Origin: Verrucomicrobiota bacterium
GTDB taxonomy: Bacteria; Verrucomicrobiota; Verrucomicrobiia; Limisphaerales; SIBE01
DNA length: 40,693 bases
NCBI GenBank assembly: GCA_021733945.1
Contig: JAIPJX010000028.1
Coordinates: 1 to 40,693, forward strand
Reading direction: 5' to 3'
Below, one piece after another: positions 1 through 8,593 of this stretch. Under the pieces are notes generated by a model. The model was not told the origin of the DNA. It worked only from the letters and a program-made list of their open reading frames with translations, and made no database searches. Position 1 is the first letter of the stretch. Every line of letters starts with the position of its first letter. A program made the translations under genes and the position numbers.

Positions 1-430
1 AGGGGACGGGGAAAGGTAGCGCGAACCGTCCCGGTGAGCTTCCCCTGCATCTTAACCGTGGTCCTCCGTGAAATCCGTGGTTAAATCCCCCTTCCCTGCA
101 ACCCGGCTCGCCGGGACGGTTCGCGCTACCCAAAAGCGGCAGAGGACTACCGCCGTCCAAGACGCTTCGCCTTGGTGGGGGGCGCGCACTCAACTTCGTT
201 CGTCATCGACGAAGAATTCTGTCATGCACCCCCCCAGATCCAACGATCCGACCTTGCACGTAGCTTCCTTTTTGGCTGCGAAATCCAAATGACGGGAGTA
301 TTCTGCTTCTTTATGAAGATCGGTTCCACAAGTGTAGAAAATCTTCGAATTAGCCGAAGCACCGATGGCACTTTTGCGTCCGGACCTTCCCGCTCGGGAA
401 CGGTTTCGGAACCGACAACACGCCCTGACC
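1..430. other. Non-coding flank with palindromic repeat
   Basis: No convincing gene lies here; the short ORFs on both strands lack recognisable domains. The stretch holds a 20-bp perfect inverted repeat listed separately, then GC-rich text (about 131-240) that resembles interspersed repeats I associate with this lineage. That resemblance is from memory and has not been tested. Confidence 0.5.
15..130. repeat. Inverted repeat, 20-bp perfect arms
   Basis: The arm at 15-34 (GGTAGCGCGAACCGTCCCGG) is the exact reverse complement of 111-130. The 76-bp interior also carries a weaker TTAACC/GGTTAA pair. The sequence contains no ORF with domain content. It has the form of a REP/MITE-like interspersed palindrome, which is an inference from structure. 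Confidence 0.75.
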
Positions 431-847
431 ATGACTTCTGACACCATTCGATACAGTGACCAACGCCACTTGCCGACCGAAGGCCTGCTGGCCCTTTACC
501 AGGCCAATGCCTGGTCGTCGGCGGAAAAACCGGAGCTCCTGCACAAGGCATTACTCGCGTCTCACTCACTGGTGACCGCCTGGGACTCCGACACCCTCGT
601 CGGCCTTGGCAACGCCATTTCCGACGGATATTTGGTGGTCTATTATCCGCATCTCCTGGTGCTGCCTGGATACCAGGGACGCGGTATTGGTTCGCGCTTG
701 ATGGGCATGCTGGTGGCGCGTTACAAGGGGTTTCATCAGCACATGCTCATGGCAGACGGACGCGCCATCGAGTTTTATCGGAAATGCGGATTTCAACGGG
801 CCGGAAAAACCGAGTCCATGTGGATCTACGAGGGACACGATCACTGA
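431..847 (+). CDS. GNAT family N-acetyltransferase
   Basis: This is a 138-residue GCN5-related N-acetyltransferase, expected to transfer acetyl from acetyl-CoA to an unidentified amine. The acetyl-CoA-binding motif A is visible as LVLPGYQGRGIGSRLMGML, with the Q/RxxGxG/A pattern, followed by the typical C-terminal EFYRKCGFQ segment. The start is placed at the internal ATG (MTSDTIRYSD) and not at the upstream ATG at 365, because the 22 extra residues are arginine-rich and outside the fold. The length fits a minimal single-domain GNAT. It stands alone on the plus strand with a repeat-rich region on both sides. The substrate cannot be told from sequence. Confidence 0.85.
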   Translation: MTSDTIRYSDQRHLPTEGLLALYQANAWSSAEKPELLHKALLASHSLVTAWDSDTLVGLGNAISDGYLVVYYPHLLVLPGYQGRGIGSRLMGMLVARYKGFHQHMLMADGRAIEFYRKCGFQRAGKTESMWIYEGHDH

Positions 848-1421
848 AATCCGAAGCCTCCAATGATTTTGCCGAGCAAGGGCGTTACCCCCAACACCCC
901 TGCTCCAATGATGTTTATTGAGTTCCCCTGGCTCCCCGCACTCCCTTGTCAAAACGAGGGTCTTTCGGTGCCATAACAGGCCGGGACTGATGTACCAGGT
1001 CGATCTTTGGCTCACTTCCGGGTGTTATTCTTTGTGAAGACGATGATCGACCGAAACCGCGGCTGGCGTTTTCCACATTCCCGACCGGTTCCGGTTGATT
1101 TGGGGACAGCTCCCGCACCGGGATGCTCTCGCACGGGGCCGCTCACGGCACTGCCATTCGTTTAAGGGGCGGAGATGTCCTCGTTGAGGATTTCGCGGTT
1201 CCTCATGACTCCCCGTTGAACGGATTGGGATCCTGATGGGAGTGAGTGGGTTTGCCTCTTCGGGCACGACCAAAGCGGCGTCGGCGCTGCGCTCTGCCAC
1301 GCGCACTCCAAAACACCGTCGTTCTTCCGCGGCCATGCCGGACCACCCCCGCCTTCCAATTCCCTTAAACGAATGGCCGTGCCGCTCGCGCCCCCCCTGG
1401 AAAGACCAGAGCGACAGGCCG
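848..1421. other. Intergenic region with MITE-like element
   Basis: This 574-bp gap separates two convergent genes. Nothing coding is supported. It contains the 239-bp inverted-repeat element at 1146-1384. No terminator hairpin with a T-tract was seen for either flanking gene. Confidence 0.5.
1146..1384. repeat. MITE-like element, 23-bp imperfect terminal inverted repeats
   Basis: Positions 1146-1168 and 1362-1384 are reverse complements with one mismatch in 23; the 16-bp core GCCATTCGTTTAAGGG is perfect. The 193-bp interior carries no recognisable gene. The size and terminal arms resemble a miniature inverted-repeat element or a decayed IS end pair. No target-site duplication could be established by eye. 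Confidence 0.6.
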
Positions 1422-2828
1422 CTACACGGCGGCGGATTCGCCGATCGCCTCGGGAGCGAGTCCTTCGGCGTCCTCCTTCTCGCGGCGCAGGAGGTAGACG
1501 CAACTGGATGTCAGGCAGATCACACCCAGCACGGCCATGAAGTAGGTGAACCCCTTGAAGAACCCCAACCGCGAGACGTCGCCAACGAGCAGATCCTTCG
1601 ATAATTGCACTCCGACGGATCCGGTGTAACCAATGGCGTCCGCGAGGTAGATGGCGAACACCGCGGTGCCGGCCACGCGTGTGGAGGCGATCAGACGATC
1701 GAAAAGCACCGAGCCATAGGGCACGTAGGCCAGATAGGAACCCAAGCCAACCAGGGTCATCCACGAGAAACCGGAAATCTGTTTCATGTCAAACAAGAGC
1801 GTGCCCACCCCCATCAGCGCCGTTCCACCGGCCATCACCGTGAACGTGCCGATCAAGCCCCATCGATTGTTTTTGATCAGGTTCAACAGAGCCAACGCGC
1901 CCATGACTCCGAACATCACGATGGTTTCCGCCTTGCTGATGATGGCTTTGTTGGCCTGGTACGGGTAGCCAAGTTCATCAAACAGTTCCACCTGGTAGTT
2001 GTCCCGGAAATCACGATAGGCCGTGAGGAAAAAATAGGCCGCGCAGAGGAGCAACAACCCGAATCCAAACCGGCGGATAAATTCCATTCGCTGGGCCCGG
2101 CCCATCGGTTCCCGTTCGACTCGCGCCTCAATGTCCTGCGAATTGGGGCGGGGCAACTGGTGGAGCATCCAGACGGAGAACAGAAACAGGGGAAGAAAAT
2201 GCAGGCCGGTGACGGCGGGCATCCAGCCTTCGGAGACCGACTGCATCCAGCCGCTGATGGGGGAACCGATGACCGGCACCGCTTTCCACCATTGAGCGAC
2301 CGTGCCCTCCATGATTGCCCGACCGGCATCCTTGACGACGCCACTGGAGACGATGTAGGAGCAGCTCAGGCCGGCCAGGAGCAGCTCGGAGGTTCGGCGC
2401 CCTTCCAGGTACCAGACCACCAAGCCCCAGACCATTCCCAGGGGAAGCCCGTTCAGAAAGATGGCAACCACTTTCAGGTTATCCGGCACCATCCCGTAGA
2501 GAATCAGAGCCGCTTGAGCCCAGAGAATCAGGCCAATCAACATGGCGGCTCGCCGACCGGGGGTCACTTCCGAGCAGACCTTGATTCCGATGTATTTGGA
2601 GATGGCGTAACCAATGATCTGACTGATCACAATGGCGGTTTTTAATTCAACCTGTGTCCCGAGGAAGAGCGCCCCTTCGAATGTCGCCGCCGCAAACGGT
2701 TTTCGAAATGCATACATGCAGAAATACGTGCAGAACGCAGCGAGGATGGCGTATGCCACGAAGATCGGACGCGGGGCCGTATTCAGGAAGGCGGTGAATC
2801 GTCGCGATGGTTCGGGGTTGTTTTTCAC
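1422..2828 (-). CDS. DUF5690 family membrane protein (MFS-like)
   Basis: This 468-residue polytopic membrane protein is recognised as DUF5690, a major-facilitator-like family known mainly from Bacteroidota and Verrucomicrobiota. About 11-12 hydrophobic segments are visible, starting with FVAYAILAAFCTYFCMYAFR, and the C-terminal tail is charged (RREKEDAEGL). Conserved-looking features include the CMYAFRKPFAAATF segment after helix 1, the WGLVVWYLEGRRTSELLLAG loop and the TAYRDFRDNYQVELF segment. The transported substrate is unknown. The gene is monocistronic, with a 343-bp gap to the next upstream minus-strand gene, which ends in its own terminator. Confidence 0.8.
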   Translation of the reverse strand: MKNNPEPSRRFTAFLNTAPRPIFVAYAILAAFCTYFCMYAFRKPFAAATFEGALFLGTQVELKTAIVISQIIGYAISKYIGIKVCSEVTPGRRAAMLIGLILWAQAALILYGMVPDNLKVVAIFLNGLPLGMVWGLVVWYLEGRRTSELLLAGLSCSYIVSSGVVKDAGRAIMEGTVAQWWKAVPVIGSPISGWMQSVSEGWMPAVTGLHFLPLFLFSVWMLHQLPRPNSQDIEARVEREPMGRAQRMEFIRRFGFGLLLLCAAYFFLTAYRDFRDNYQVELFDELGYPYQANKAIISKAETIVMFGVMGALALLNLIKNNRWGLIGTFTVMAGGTALMGVGTLLFDMKQISGFSWMTLVGLGSYLAYVPYGSVLFDRLIASTRVAGTAVFAIYLADAIGYTGSVGVQLSKDLLVGDVSRLGFFKGFTYFMAVLGVICLTSSCVYLLRREKEDAEGLAPEAIGESAAV

Positions 2829-3171
2829 AGTCTTGGATTCTTTCCGGCCTGTTTCATGGAATACACAAATTTAATCCGCTCCACCCCAGGGTTTCGATCC
2901 TGTCGGCCCGCAAAAAAACCGCAAAACCCTGCCTCCCGACATCCGGACGCCCGCCCCTGTTGCTCCGAAAAAGGCGGGTTTTGGGATCGCACACGGATGA
3001 CATCGCCAAAACCCGCCGAACCTTCCACCCGGAAGAGGGAACTCGCTCGCGCGAAACACCTTGCCCTGGTTTTTATCGGATCGGTGTTAAAATGAATGGC
3101 GGATTCTAGGAGCATCGTTGATGGGATTGCCAGAGAAAAATCCGGGTCGATGCATTCGGGATTCCCCCCCC
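2829..3171. other. Intergenic region with terminator
   Basis: This 343-bp gap upstream of the DUF5690 gene holds the terminator at 2968-3017. The promoter of the DUF5690 gene should lie at 2830-2960 on the minus strand, but no clear -35/-10 pair is visible. Short ORFs here look like chance. Confidence 0.5.
2968..3017 (-). terminator. Rho-independent terminator of the purA-ispG-hydrolase run
   Basis: Read on the minus strand, GGCGGGTTTTGG (3017-3006) pairs perfectly with CCAAAACCCGCC (2984-2973) across a 21-nt loop, and TTTTT follows at 2972-2968. It sits about 155 bp after the hydrolase stop codon and is oriented to end that transcript. Confidence 0.75.
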
Positions 3172-4029
3172 CTACTCCCGCCGCAACCCGGAGGACACCA
3201 GAAACTCCCGGATGGCGCTCTGGTACTGGCTCCGACCCGCGCTCAGGGTTTCGTTATGATCCCCGGAAAGTTCGCGCAACCATTTGGGGTCGCTGGCGGC
3301 CTTGAAATTCTGTTCGGCGTGGTGGAACCCGATGAGTGTGTCCCCGCGGCTGTGCAGGATCAGGGTTGGCACCCGGATTTCCGAGAGTTTACCCAGGGTG
3401 TCGTAGTGAATCCGGGCCAACCAGCCTACCGGAAGCCATGGGAAGAGCTCCTTGCCAAGACGCGGAACGCTCGTGAACGTGCTTTGCAGGATCATTCCGC
3501 CCAGTGGCGCCCGCCGCGCCAGTTCGCTTACGATGCCACCCCCGAGGGATTCGCCGAGTCCAACCACATTCGTCGGTGAAAAGCCTTTTCGAACCAGCCA
3601 GGCATGAGCGGCGAGGGCATCCAGATACGTGCCCTTCTCACCCGGAGTCCCGGCGCTTCGGCCGTATCCCCGATAATCAAACGCGAACACGTTCACTCCC
3701 AACTCAAGCAGCACCGAGTATTTCTCAAACCGATGACTGATGTTGCCGGCGTTGCCGTGGCACAGGAGGATAACCACCTGCGGATTTCGGGAACCGGTGT
3801 CACAGGGGAAAAACCAGCCGTTCAAACGGGTGCCGTCCGCGGCCTCAAAATTGACATCCTCCCAGGGTCTGCCCAGCCAATCCCCTTCCCGGTCGAACCG
3901 GGAAGTTGGCACATACACCTGTTTATTTTCAAACCAACGGAGAAACATGACCATCAACAGCCCGGCAACCATTGCCGTGCCAGACCGCATTAGCCAGTTT
4001 TTTCGTCTCAATCCCATGCGTTGGAGCAA
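3172..4029 (-). CDS. Alpha/beta hydrolase, membrane-anchored (BEM46/ABHD17-like)
   Basis: This 285-residue alpha/beta hydrolase has an N-terminal hydrophobic anchor (about residues 14-32). The oxyanion-hole motif is LLCHGNAGN, the region before the nucleophile contains FDYRGYGRS, and the nucleophile elbow is GLGESLGGG (GxSxG). The acid and base are probably the Asp in HSRGDTLI and the His in SGDHNETL. These features match serine hydrolases of the BEM46/FAM108 group; the substrate is unknown. It follows ispG by 104 bp on the same strand and is the last gene before the terminator, so co-transcription with the isoprenoid genes is plausible but not proven. An in-frame ATG at 4017 is an alternative start. 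Confidence 0.85.
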   Translation of the reverse strand: MLQRMGLRRKNWLMRSGTAMVAGLLMVMFLRWFENKQVYVPTSRFDREGDWLGRPWEDVNFEAADGTRLNGWFFPCDTGSRNPQVVILLCHGNAGNISHRFEKYSVLLELGVNVFAFDYRGYGRSAGTPGEKGTYLDALAAHAWLVRKGFSPTNVVGLGESLGGGIVSELARRAPLGGMILQSTFTSVPRLGKELFPWLPVGWLARIHYDTLGKLSEIRVPTLILHSRGDTLIGFHHAEQNFKAASDPKWLRELSGDHNETLSAGRSQYQSAIREFLVSSGLRRE

Positions 4030-4133
4030 TGATGGCCGGAAAGTCCGGGCGGAATGAGAAGGTCTGACCGAATGAATCGGAGTCCCCGGCCCGGTGCCCT
4101 AGCCGATGGATCCAGGTCACGGCCGAGGCGTTC

Positions 4134-5945
4134 TCAAGCGGGTTGCGCCGCGACCGGTTCCTGGGCTTCGTCGGTTTCGGCAGCTTCCGGATCCACCCAT
4201 TTCCCGTTTTCACGAATCAGGTCGACCAATCTCTCGACCGCTTCGGCCTCCGGGATGTTGAATTTAACAGCCTGTTTCCCGATGTACAGATTGATCTTGC
4301 CAGGTGCCCCGCCGACGTAGCCGAAATCCGCATCCGCCATTTCACCCGGACCGTTCACGATGCATCCCATGATCGCAATCTTCACCCCCTTGAGATGCTC
4401 GGTCCGGGCCTTGATCCGGGCCGTCACGTTCTGCAGGTTAAACAGGGTCCGACCGCAGGAGGGACAGGCCACGTAATCGGTTTTGAAGGAACGGCAGCCG
4501 GCCGACTGCAGAATCGTGTATGCCAGACGCAACGACGCTCCAGCACCCGGCTCCGATCGAACCAGGATCGCGTCCCCGATGCCATCGGCCAACAGGGATC
4601 CAATCACCACCGAAGCGCGCAACAACGCGAGTGAAGGTGCCATCTCGGGGTCCGGCGCATTGAGGCAATCTTTCAAAAGAATCGGGTTCGTCCGACCCAT
4701 GTACGCCAGTCGGGACGCCAGCAGTCGAAACGCCGGAATCGGTGGCAACGAAAGATCGTCCCGGACGGTTATCAACTGGGTCGCGCAGGTTATTTCGAAC
4801 TCCTCTCTTGGATCAACCTCCTGCACCTGAAGATCCTCGTAAATGGCTTCCGGGCGGATGTCATCCCGTGGCCGGATCCGGGGTGCCACCTGGTCCCACA
4901 CGGACTGCGGCACCACCACACGCACGGTCTGCTCGCCCCCACAGCGAATGCCTTCGGACAACTCGATCTCCTCGGCGGTCCGGCGGTTGAATGTGAAGGG
5001 ATCCCAGGGCGCAATCGGTTCTTCCAGATCCTCCGTGGTGTTCACCAGAGTGGAAGTCTGGCGGAGCAGGTCGTGGCAGACGGGGATTTCATGAACCGAT
5101 TCCTCCGTCAACGACACCCGGATGGTATCCCCCAACCCATCGGCAAGCAAAGACCCGATCCCGATCGCACTCTTGATCCGGCCGTCTTCGCCGTCCCCGG
5201 CTTCGGTCACTCCCAGATGGATGGGGTAATTCCAATCCCCGCCCAGTTCATCCAACCGAGCCACCAGGAGGCGGTAACACTCGATCATGATCTTTGGGTT
5301 GCTCGATTTCATGGAGAAAACGAACTGATGATAATCGTGGCGTCGGGCAATCCGCGCAAATTCCAGGGCGCTCTCCACCATGCCCAGCGGGGTGTCTCCG
5401 AACCGGTTCATGATCCGGTCGCTCAGAGACCCATGATTGGTGCCGATGCGCATTGCACGACCCAGGTCCCTGCACCGTTTCACCAGCGGTGCGAATCGTT
5501 CCTCGATCCGACAAAGCTCGGCTTCATACTGGTCGTCTGTGTATTCCTTGACCGCGAATTTTTTGGAGTCCGCGTAGTTGCCGGGATTTACCCGCACTTT
5601 CTCGACCCACTTGGCCGCCTCCATCGCTGCATCCGGTTTGAAATGAATATCGGCGACGATGGGGACCAGGCAACCGCGTGCTCGAAGAGCGGAAACGATC
5701 GACTCCAAATTGGCGGCGTCCTTGATGGTTGGCGCCGTGATCCGGACCAGCTGGCATCCCACGGCAGCCAGATCGAGAGTCTGCGCCACGCAGGCTTCGG
5801 TGTCCATCGTGTCGCAGGTCAACATCGATTGCACCACCACCGGGTGGTGCCCTCCCATGGTGACGCCCCTTCGTGCGGGGTCTCCCACCACCACCTCGCG
5901 CGTCAGACGCCGTTCATACCGCACCAGCGATCGTCCGTAACGCAT
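4134..5945 (-). CDS. ispG: 4-hydroxy-3-methylbut-2-enyl diphosphate synthase (large IspG)
   Basis: This enzyme catalyses the penultimate step of the MEP isoprenoid pathway, reductively converting 2-C-methyl-D-erythritol 2,4-cyclodiphosphate to HMBPP in the cytosol. At 603 residues it is the long form with an extra central domain between the TIM barrel and the [4Fe-4S] domain, as in plants, Chlamydiae and Bacteroidota. The barrel start is visible in VVVQSMLTCDTMDTEA and PIVADIHFKPDAA. Cluster ligands are Cys494 and Cys497 (ACPSCGRT), Cys528 (MGCIVNGPGEM) and probably Glu535. The GSLLADGLGD motif recurs as GSLLADGIGD in the C-terminal part. It starts 5 bp after rseP ends, so the two are tightly coupled. 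The last ~20 residues (Ala/Glu/Gln-rich) are a non-conserved tail. Confidence 0.96.
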   Translation of the reverse strand: MRYGRSLVRYERRLTREVVVGDPARRGVTMGGHHPVVVQSMLTCDTMDTEACVAQTLDLAAVGCQLVRITAPTIKDAANLESIVSALRARGCLVPIVADIHFKPDAAMEAAKWVEKVRVNPGNYADSKKFAVKEYTDDQYEAELCRIEERFAPLVKRCRDLGRAMRIGTNHGSLSDRIMNRFGDTPLGMVESALEFARIARRHDYHQFVFSMKSSNPKIMIECYRLLVARLDELGGDWNYPIHLGVTEAGDGEDGRIKSAIGIGSLLADGLGDTIRVSLTEESVHEIPVCHDLLRQTSTLVNTTEDLEEPIAPWDPFTFNRRTAEEIELSEGIRCGGEQTVRVVVPQSVWDQVAPRIRPRDDIRPEAIYEDLQVQEVDPREEFEITCATQLITVRDDLSLPPIPAFRLLASRLAYMGRTNPILLKDCLNAPDPEMAPSLALLRASVVIGSLLADGIGDAILVRSEPGAGASLRLAYTILQSAGCRSFKTDYVACPSCGRTLFNLQNVTARIKARTEHLKGVKIAIMGCIVNGPGEMADADFGYVGGAPGKINLYIGKQAVKFNIPEAEAVERLVDLIRENGKWVDPEAAETDEAQEPVAAQPA

Positions 5946-5950
5946 ACCCT

Positions 5951-7345
5951 CTACTCTTCTGCAGGCTGATCTCCGGGGGAGGCTTCGATGGTCGAATCTC
6001 CCCGAAACATGGATTTAAAGACGGTGAACCGCGAAGTCACGTCGTTGTAGGAAACATAAAGCATGAATGAAATCAGAAGCACCGCGAACGCCGTGGTCGT
6101 CCATTCCACGAACCGCACGTTCAGCGGACGGCGCGCGATCCATTCGTAGAGGGACATGGTGATGTGCCCGCCGTCCAGAACCGGAATCGGAAACAGATTG
6201 ATGATGGCCAGGTTCACATTCAGGAGAACCAGGAAACTCAGCGCGAGCCGGAAATCCGTGTTCAACTGAGCCGCCAACATCGCAAGGATGCCTGGAGGAC
6301 CACTCAGATCCTTGACTCCAACCCCGGTCTCTTTCGAATGGAACAACGCGCTCAGGGTATGGTAGGTTTTTTCGAGCACATCCGAAACCTGGGCCCAGGG
6401 AGTGGGGCCCGGTTTCTGAACCCGGTAGACTGTTTCCGTGCTGCTTCCAAGCATGACCCCAATGCGCCCGACCTTGGCTTCCGGATTCATCCTGGGGGTG
6501 ATTGAAAGTGCCAACCTGGTTCCCTCCCGTTGCACCACGATGTCCGTCGCCTGACCACCCCGCTTCTCGATCAGGCTGATCAACTGTTCCTTCCCGGCAA
6601 TGGGAATGCCCGCGAACGAAGTCACCACATCGTTGGCCTGCAAGCCGGTCTCGGCAGCCGCGCTGTCCGGCAACACATCGATGACCTGGGGATGATCCCT
6701 GGGATCCAGGTTGAGCATCTTCCATCCCAGGGTTTCGTTCACCAGCGCGGTGAGCTGGTATTGGGTGTTCACGCCATCGCGTTCAATGGTCACCGGAATC
6801 ACGTTTGTCCGGGCCAGCACCGTGGTCATCTGAACGTCCTGCCAGGAATTGACCTGTTTGCCGTTCACCTCCACCACTCGATCTCCCTCGCGGATGCCGA
6901 GCGCCGCTTCCGGAGAGGCGGGATCGACGTATCCGATGATCGAAGGATTCACCAGAACCGGCAGACCCACAAAATAGATGACGCTGGCGATCACAAACGC
7001 GAACACCACGTTCATAAACGGTCCGGCGAAAGCGACCAGAATCTTCGACCACGGCGAAACAGGCGGCAGGGTTTCCGCATTCTCGGAGCTTCCCTCAATC
7101 GCGTCGGACGTCACCATCTGCGGCAATTTCACGAAGCCTCCGGCGGGAATCCACCGCCAGGAATACTCGATGCCGTCCCTGGTCCAGCCGTAGATCTTCG
7201 GACCAAACCCGATGGCGAACGCCTCGACTTTCAAGCCGCGGCGGCGCGCCATCCAGTAGTGACCGAATTCATGCACAAAAACCGCCGCACCGAATAGAAG
7301 GATCACTCCGGCGACGACGTACAGTATGTTCAACAGTTGACTCAT
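5951..7345 (-). CDS. rseP: RIP metalloprotease RseP (site-2 protease)
   Basis: This 464-residue inner-membrane zinc protease performs regulated intramembrane proteolysis, classically of anti-sigma factors. The zinc site HEFGH (His25, Glu26, His29) lies in the first transmembrane segment, and the second catalytic motif PVLDGGH lies near residue 390. Two tandem PDZ domains lie between them: one around VDPASPEAALGIREGDRVVE and one around LPDSAAAETGLQANDVV. The C-terminus ends in a transmembrane helix (AFAVLLISFMLYVSY) and a soluble tail. It sits between dxr and ispG, the arrangement often found in bacteria where rseP belongs to the cell-envelope/isoprenoid operon. Its substrate here is not visible. 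Confidence 0.95.
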   Translation of the reverse strand: MSQLLNILYVVAGVILLFGAAVFVHEFGHYWMARRRGLKVEAFAIGFGPKIYGWTRDGIEYSWRWIPAGGFVKLPQMVTSDAIEGSSENAETLPPVSPWSKILVAFAGPFMNVVFAFVIASVIYFVGLPVLVNPSIIGYVDPASPEAALGIREGDRVVEVNGKQVNSWQDVQMTTVLARTNVIPVTIERDGVNTQYQLTALVNETLGWKMLNLDPRDHPQVIDVLPDSAAAETGLQANDVVTSFAGIPIAGKEQLISLIEKRGGQATDIVVQREGTRLALSITPRMNPEAKVGRIGVMLGSSTETVYRVQKPGPTPWAQVSDVLEKTYHTLSALFHSKETGVGVKDLSGPPGILAMLAAQLNTDFRLALSFLVLLNVNLAIINLFPIPVLDGGHITMSLYEWIARRPLNVRFVEWTTTAFAVLLISFMLYVSYNDVTSRFTVFKSMFRGDSTIEASPGDQPAEE

Positions 7346-7438
7346 TGATTTGATGGTGAATTCGGGACGGTGGCCCCCAATTCATGGCCTACTCTAACCG
7401 CTCCCAATCGTACTGGCAACCGCGTAAAGAATCAGATA

Positions 7439-8593
7439 CTAACCCGGAACCGCCGCCCCGTTGGCTGCGACGGTTCGGGCCCACCGGTCAGCCTCCAGGA
7501 TCTGCTCCAGTGTCGGGTCATCGATGACCGTGTGCGCATTCATGGTCTTTCGAACGGTTTGGGTAATTCCAGGAAACTTGGTTCTGCCGGCGCAGAATGC
7601 TTCCACGGCCACCTCGTTCGCCGCATTCAAAACGGCCGGGAGTGTGCCGCCCACCTCCCCTGCCCGGCGCGCCAGATCAAGCGAGGGGAACCGGTGATAG
7701 TCCGGATCCTCAAACGTCAGCGATCCCAGTTTTGCCAGATTCGTCTGAACCCGTTCGCTTTCCACCCGTTCCGGCCAGGTCAACGCCACTTGAATGGGCA
7801 AACACATGTCCGGAGTGGACAACTGTGCCAGCAACGAACCGTCCACGAACTCGACCATCGAATGAACAATGCTTTGGGGATGCACCACGACGGATACCCG
7901 GGCCATTTCGATGTCGAATAGCCAGCGTGCCTCGATCATCTCAAGGCCCTTATTAAACAGCGTGGCAGAGTCGATTGTGATCTTGGGGCCCATCACCCAG
8001 GAGGGATGTTGCAGTGCCCGTTCCACCGTAATTCCCTCGAATTCTTCAGCGGATGTCGTGCGGAACGGGCCACCGGAAGCGGTCAACCATAGCCGCCGCA
8101 CGGAATCTCCGGGTCGGTCCTGGAGACATTGAAAGATGGCCGAATGTTCGGAATCCACCGCCAGCACGCGCACCCCATGCTTGCGCGCTTCGTTCATGAC
8201 GATCTGGCCCGCCATGACAAGAATCTCCTTGGACGCCACGGCGATGTCCTTGCCGGCACGGATCGCGGCCAGGGCCGGTTGAAGCCCGGCGGTTCCGACA
8301 ATGGCGATCAGGACAATATCGGCCGAAGGCAACGTGGCCAGTTCCAGCAATCCTTCCGGACCGCAGACCACCCGTGCCGCACCATCCAGGCCCGAGGCCA
8401 GATCTTTGGCGTCCGAGGCACCCGCCATGCAGACGATTTCGGGTCGGTGGCGGCGCGCCTGCGCCAGCAGTTCCTTTGTGCGGGTTCCAGCCGCAAGCCC
8501 CACCAGACGAATCCGATCCGGCAGATCCTCAGCGACCCGCAGGGTGCTGGTTCCAATCGACCCGGTGCTTCCGAGCAAGACCACGTTTTTCAT
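7439..8593 (-). CDS. dxr: 1-deoxy-D-xylulose 5-phosphate reductoisomerase
   Basis: This NADPH-dependent enzyme makes MEP from DXP, the committed step of the MEP pathway. The N-terminal nucleotide-binding motif is LLGSTGSIGTSTL (residues 5-17). The metal/substrate site is visible as VDSEHSAIFQCL, the catalytic loop as TASGGPFR and HPSWVMGPKITIDSATL, then NKGLEMIEARWLF, HPQSIVHSMVEF and NAANEVAVEAF. The 384-residue length is normal. Its start codon directly abuts the cdsA stop codon, indicating tight translational linkage, and 93 bp separate its end from rseP. Confidence 0.97.
   Translation of the reverse strand: MKNVVLLGSTGSIGTSTLRVAEDLPDRIRLVGLAAGTRTKELLAQARRHRPEIVCMAGASDAKDLASGLDGAARVVCGPEGLLELATLPSADIVLIAIVGTAGLQPALAAIRAGKDIAVASKEILVMAGQIVMNEARKHGVRVLAVDSEHSAIFQCLQDRPGDSVRRLWLTASGGPFRTTSAEEFEGITVERALQHPSWVMGPKITIDSATLFNKGLEMIEARWLFDIEMARVSVVVHPQSIVHSMVEFVDGSLLAQLSTPDMCLPIQVALTWPERVESERVQTNLAKLGSLTFEDPDYHRFPSLDLARRAGEVGGTLPAVLNAANEVAVEAFCAGRTKFPGITQTVRKTMNAHTVIDDPTLEQILEADRWARTVAANGAAVPG

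Noticed and set aside
1605-2645. 346-codon plus-strand ORF
   Set aside because: It lies antisense to the DUF5690 gene, is rich in His/Gln/Arg typical of reverse-frame translation of membrane proteins, and has no domain.
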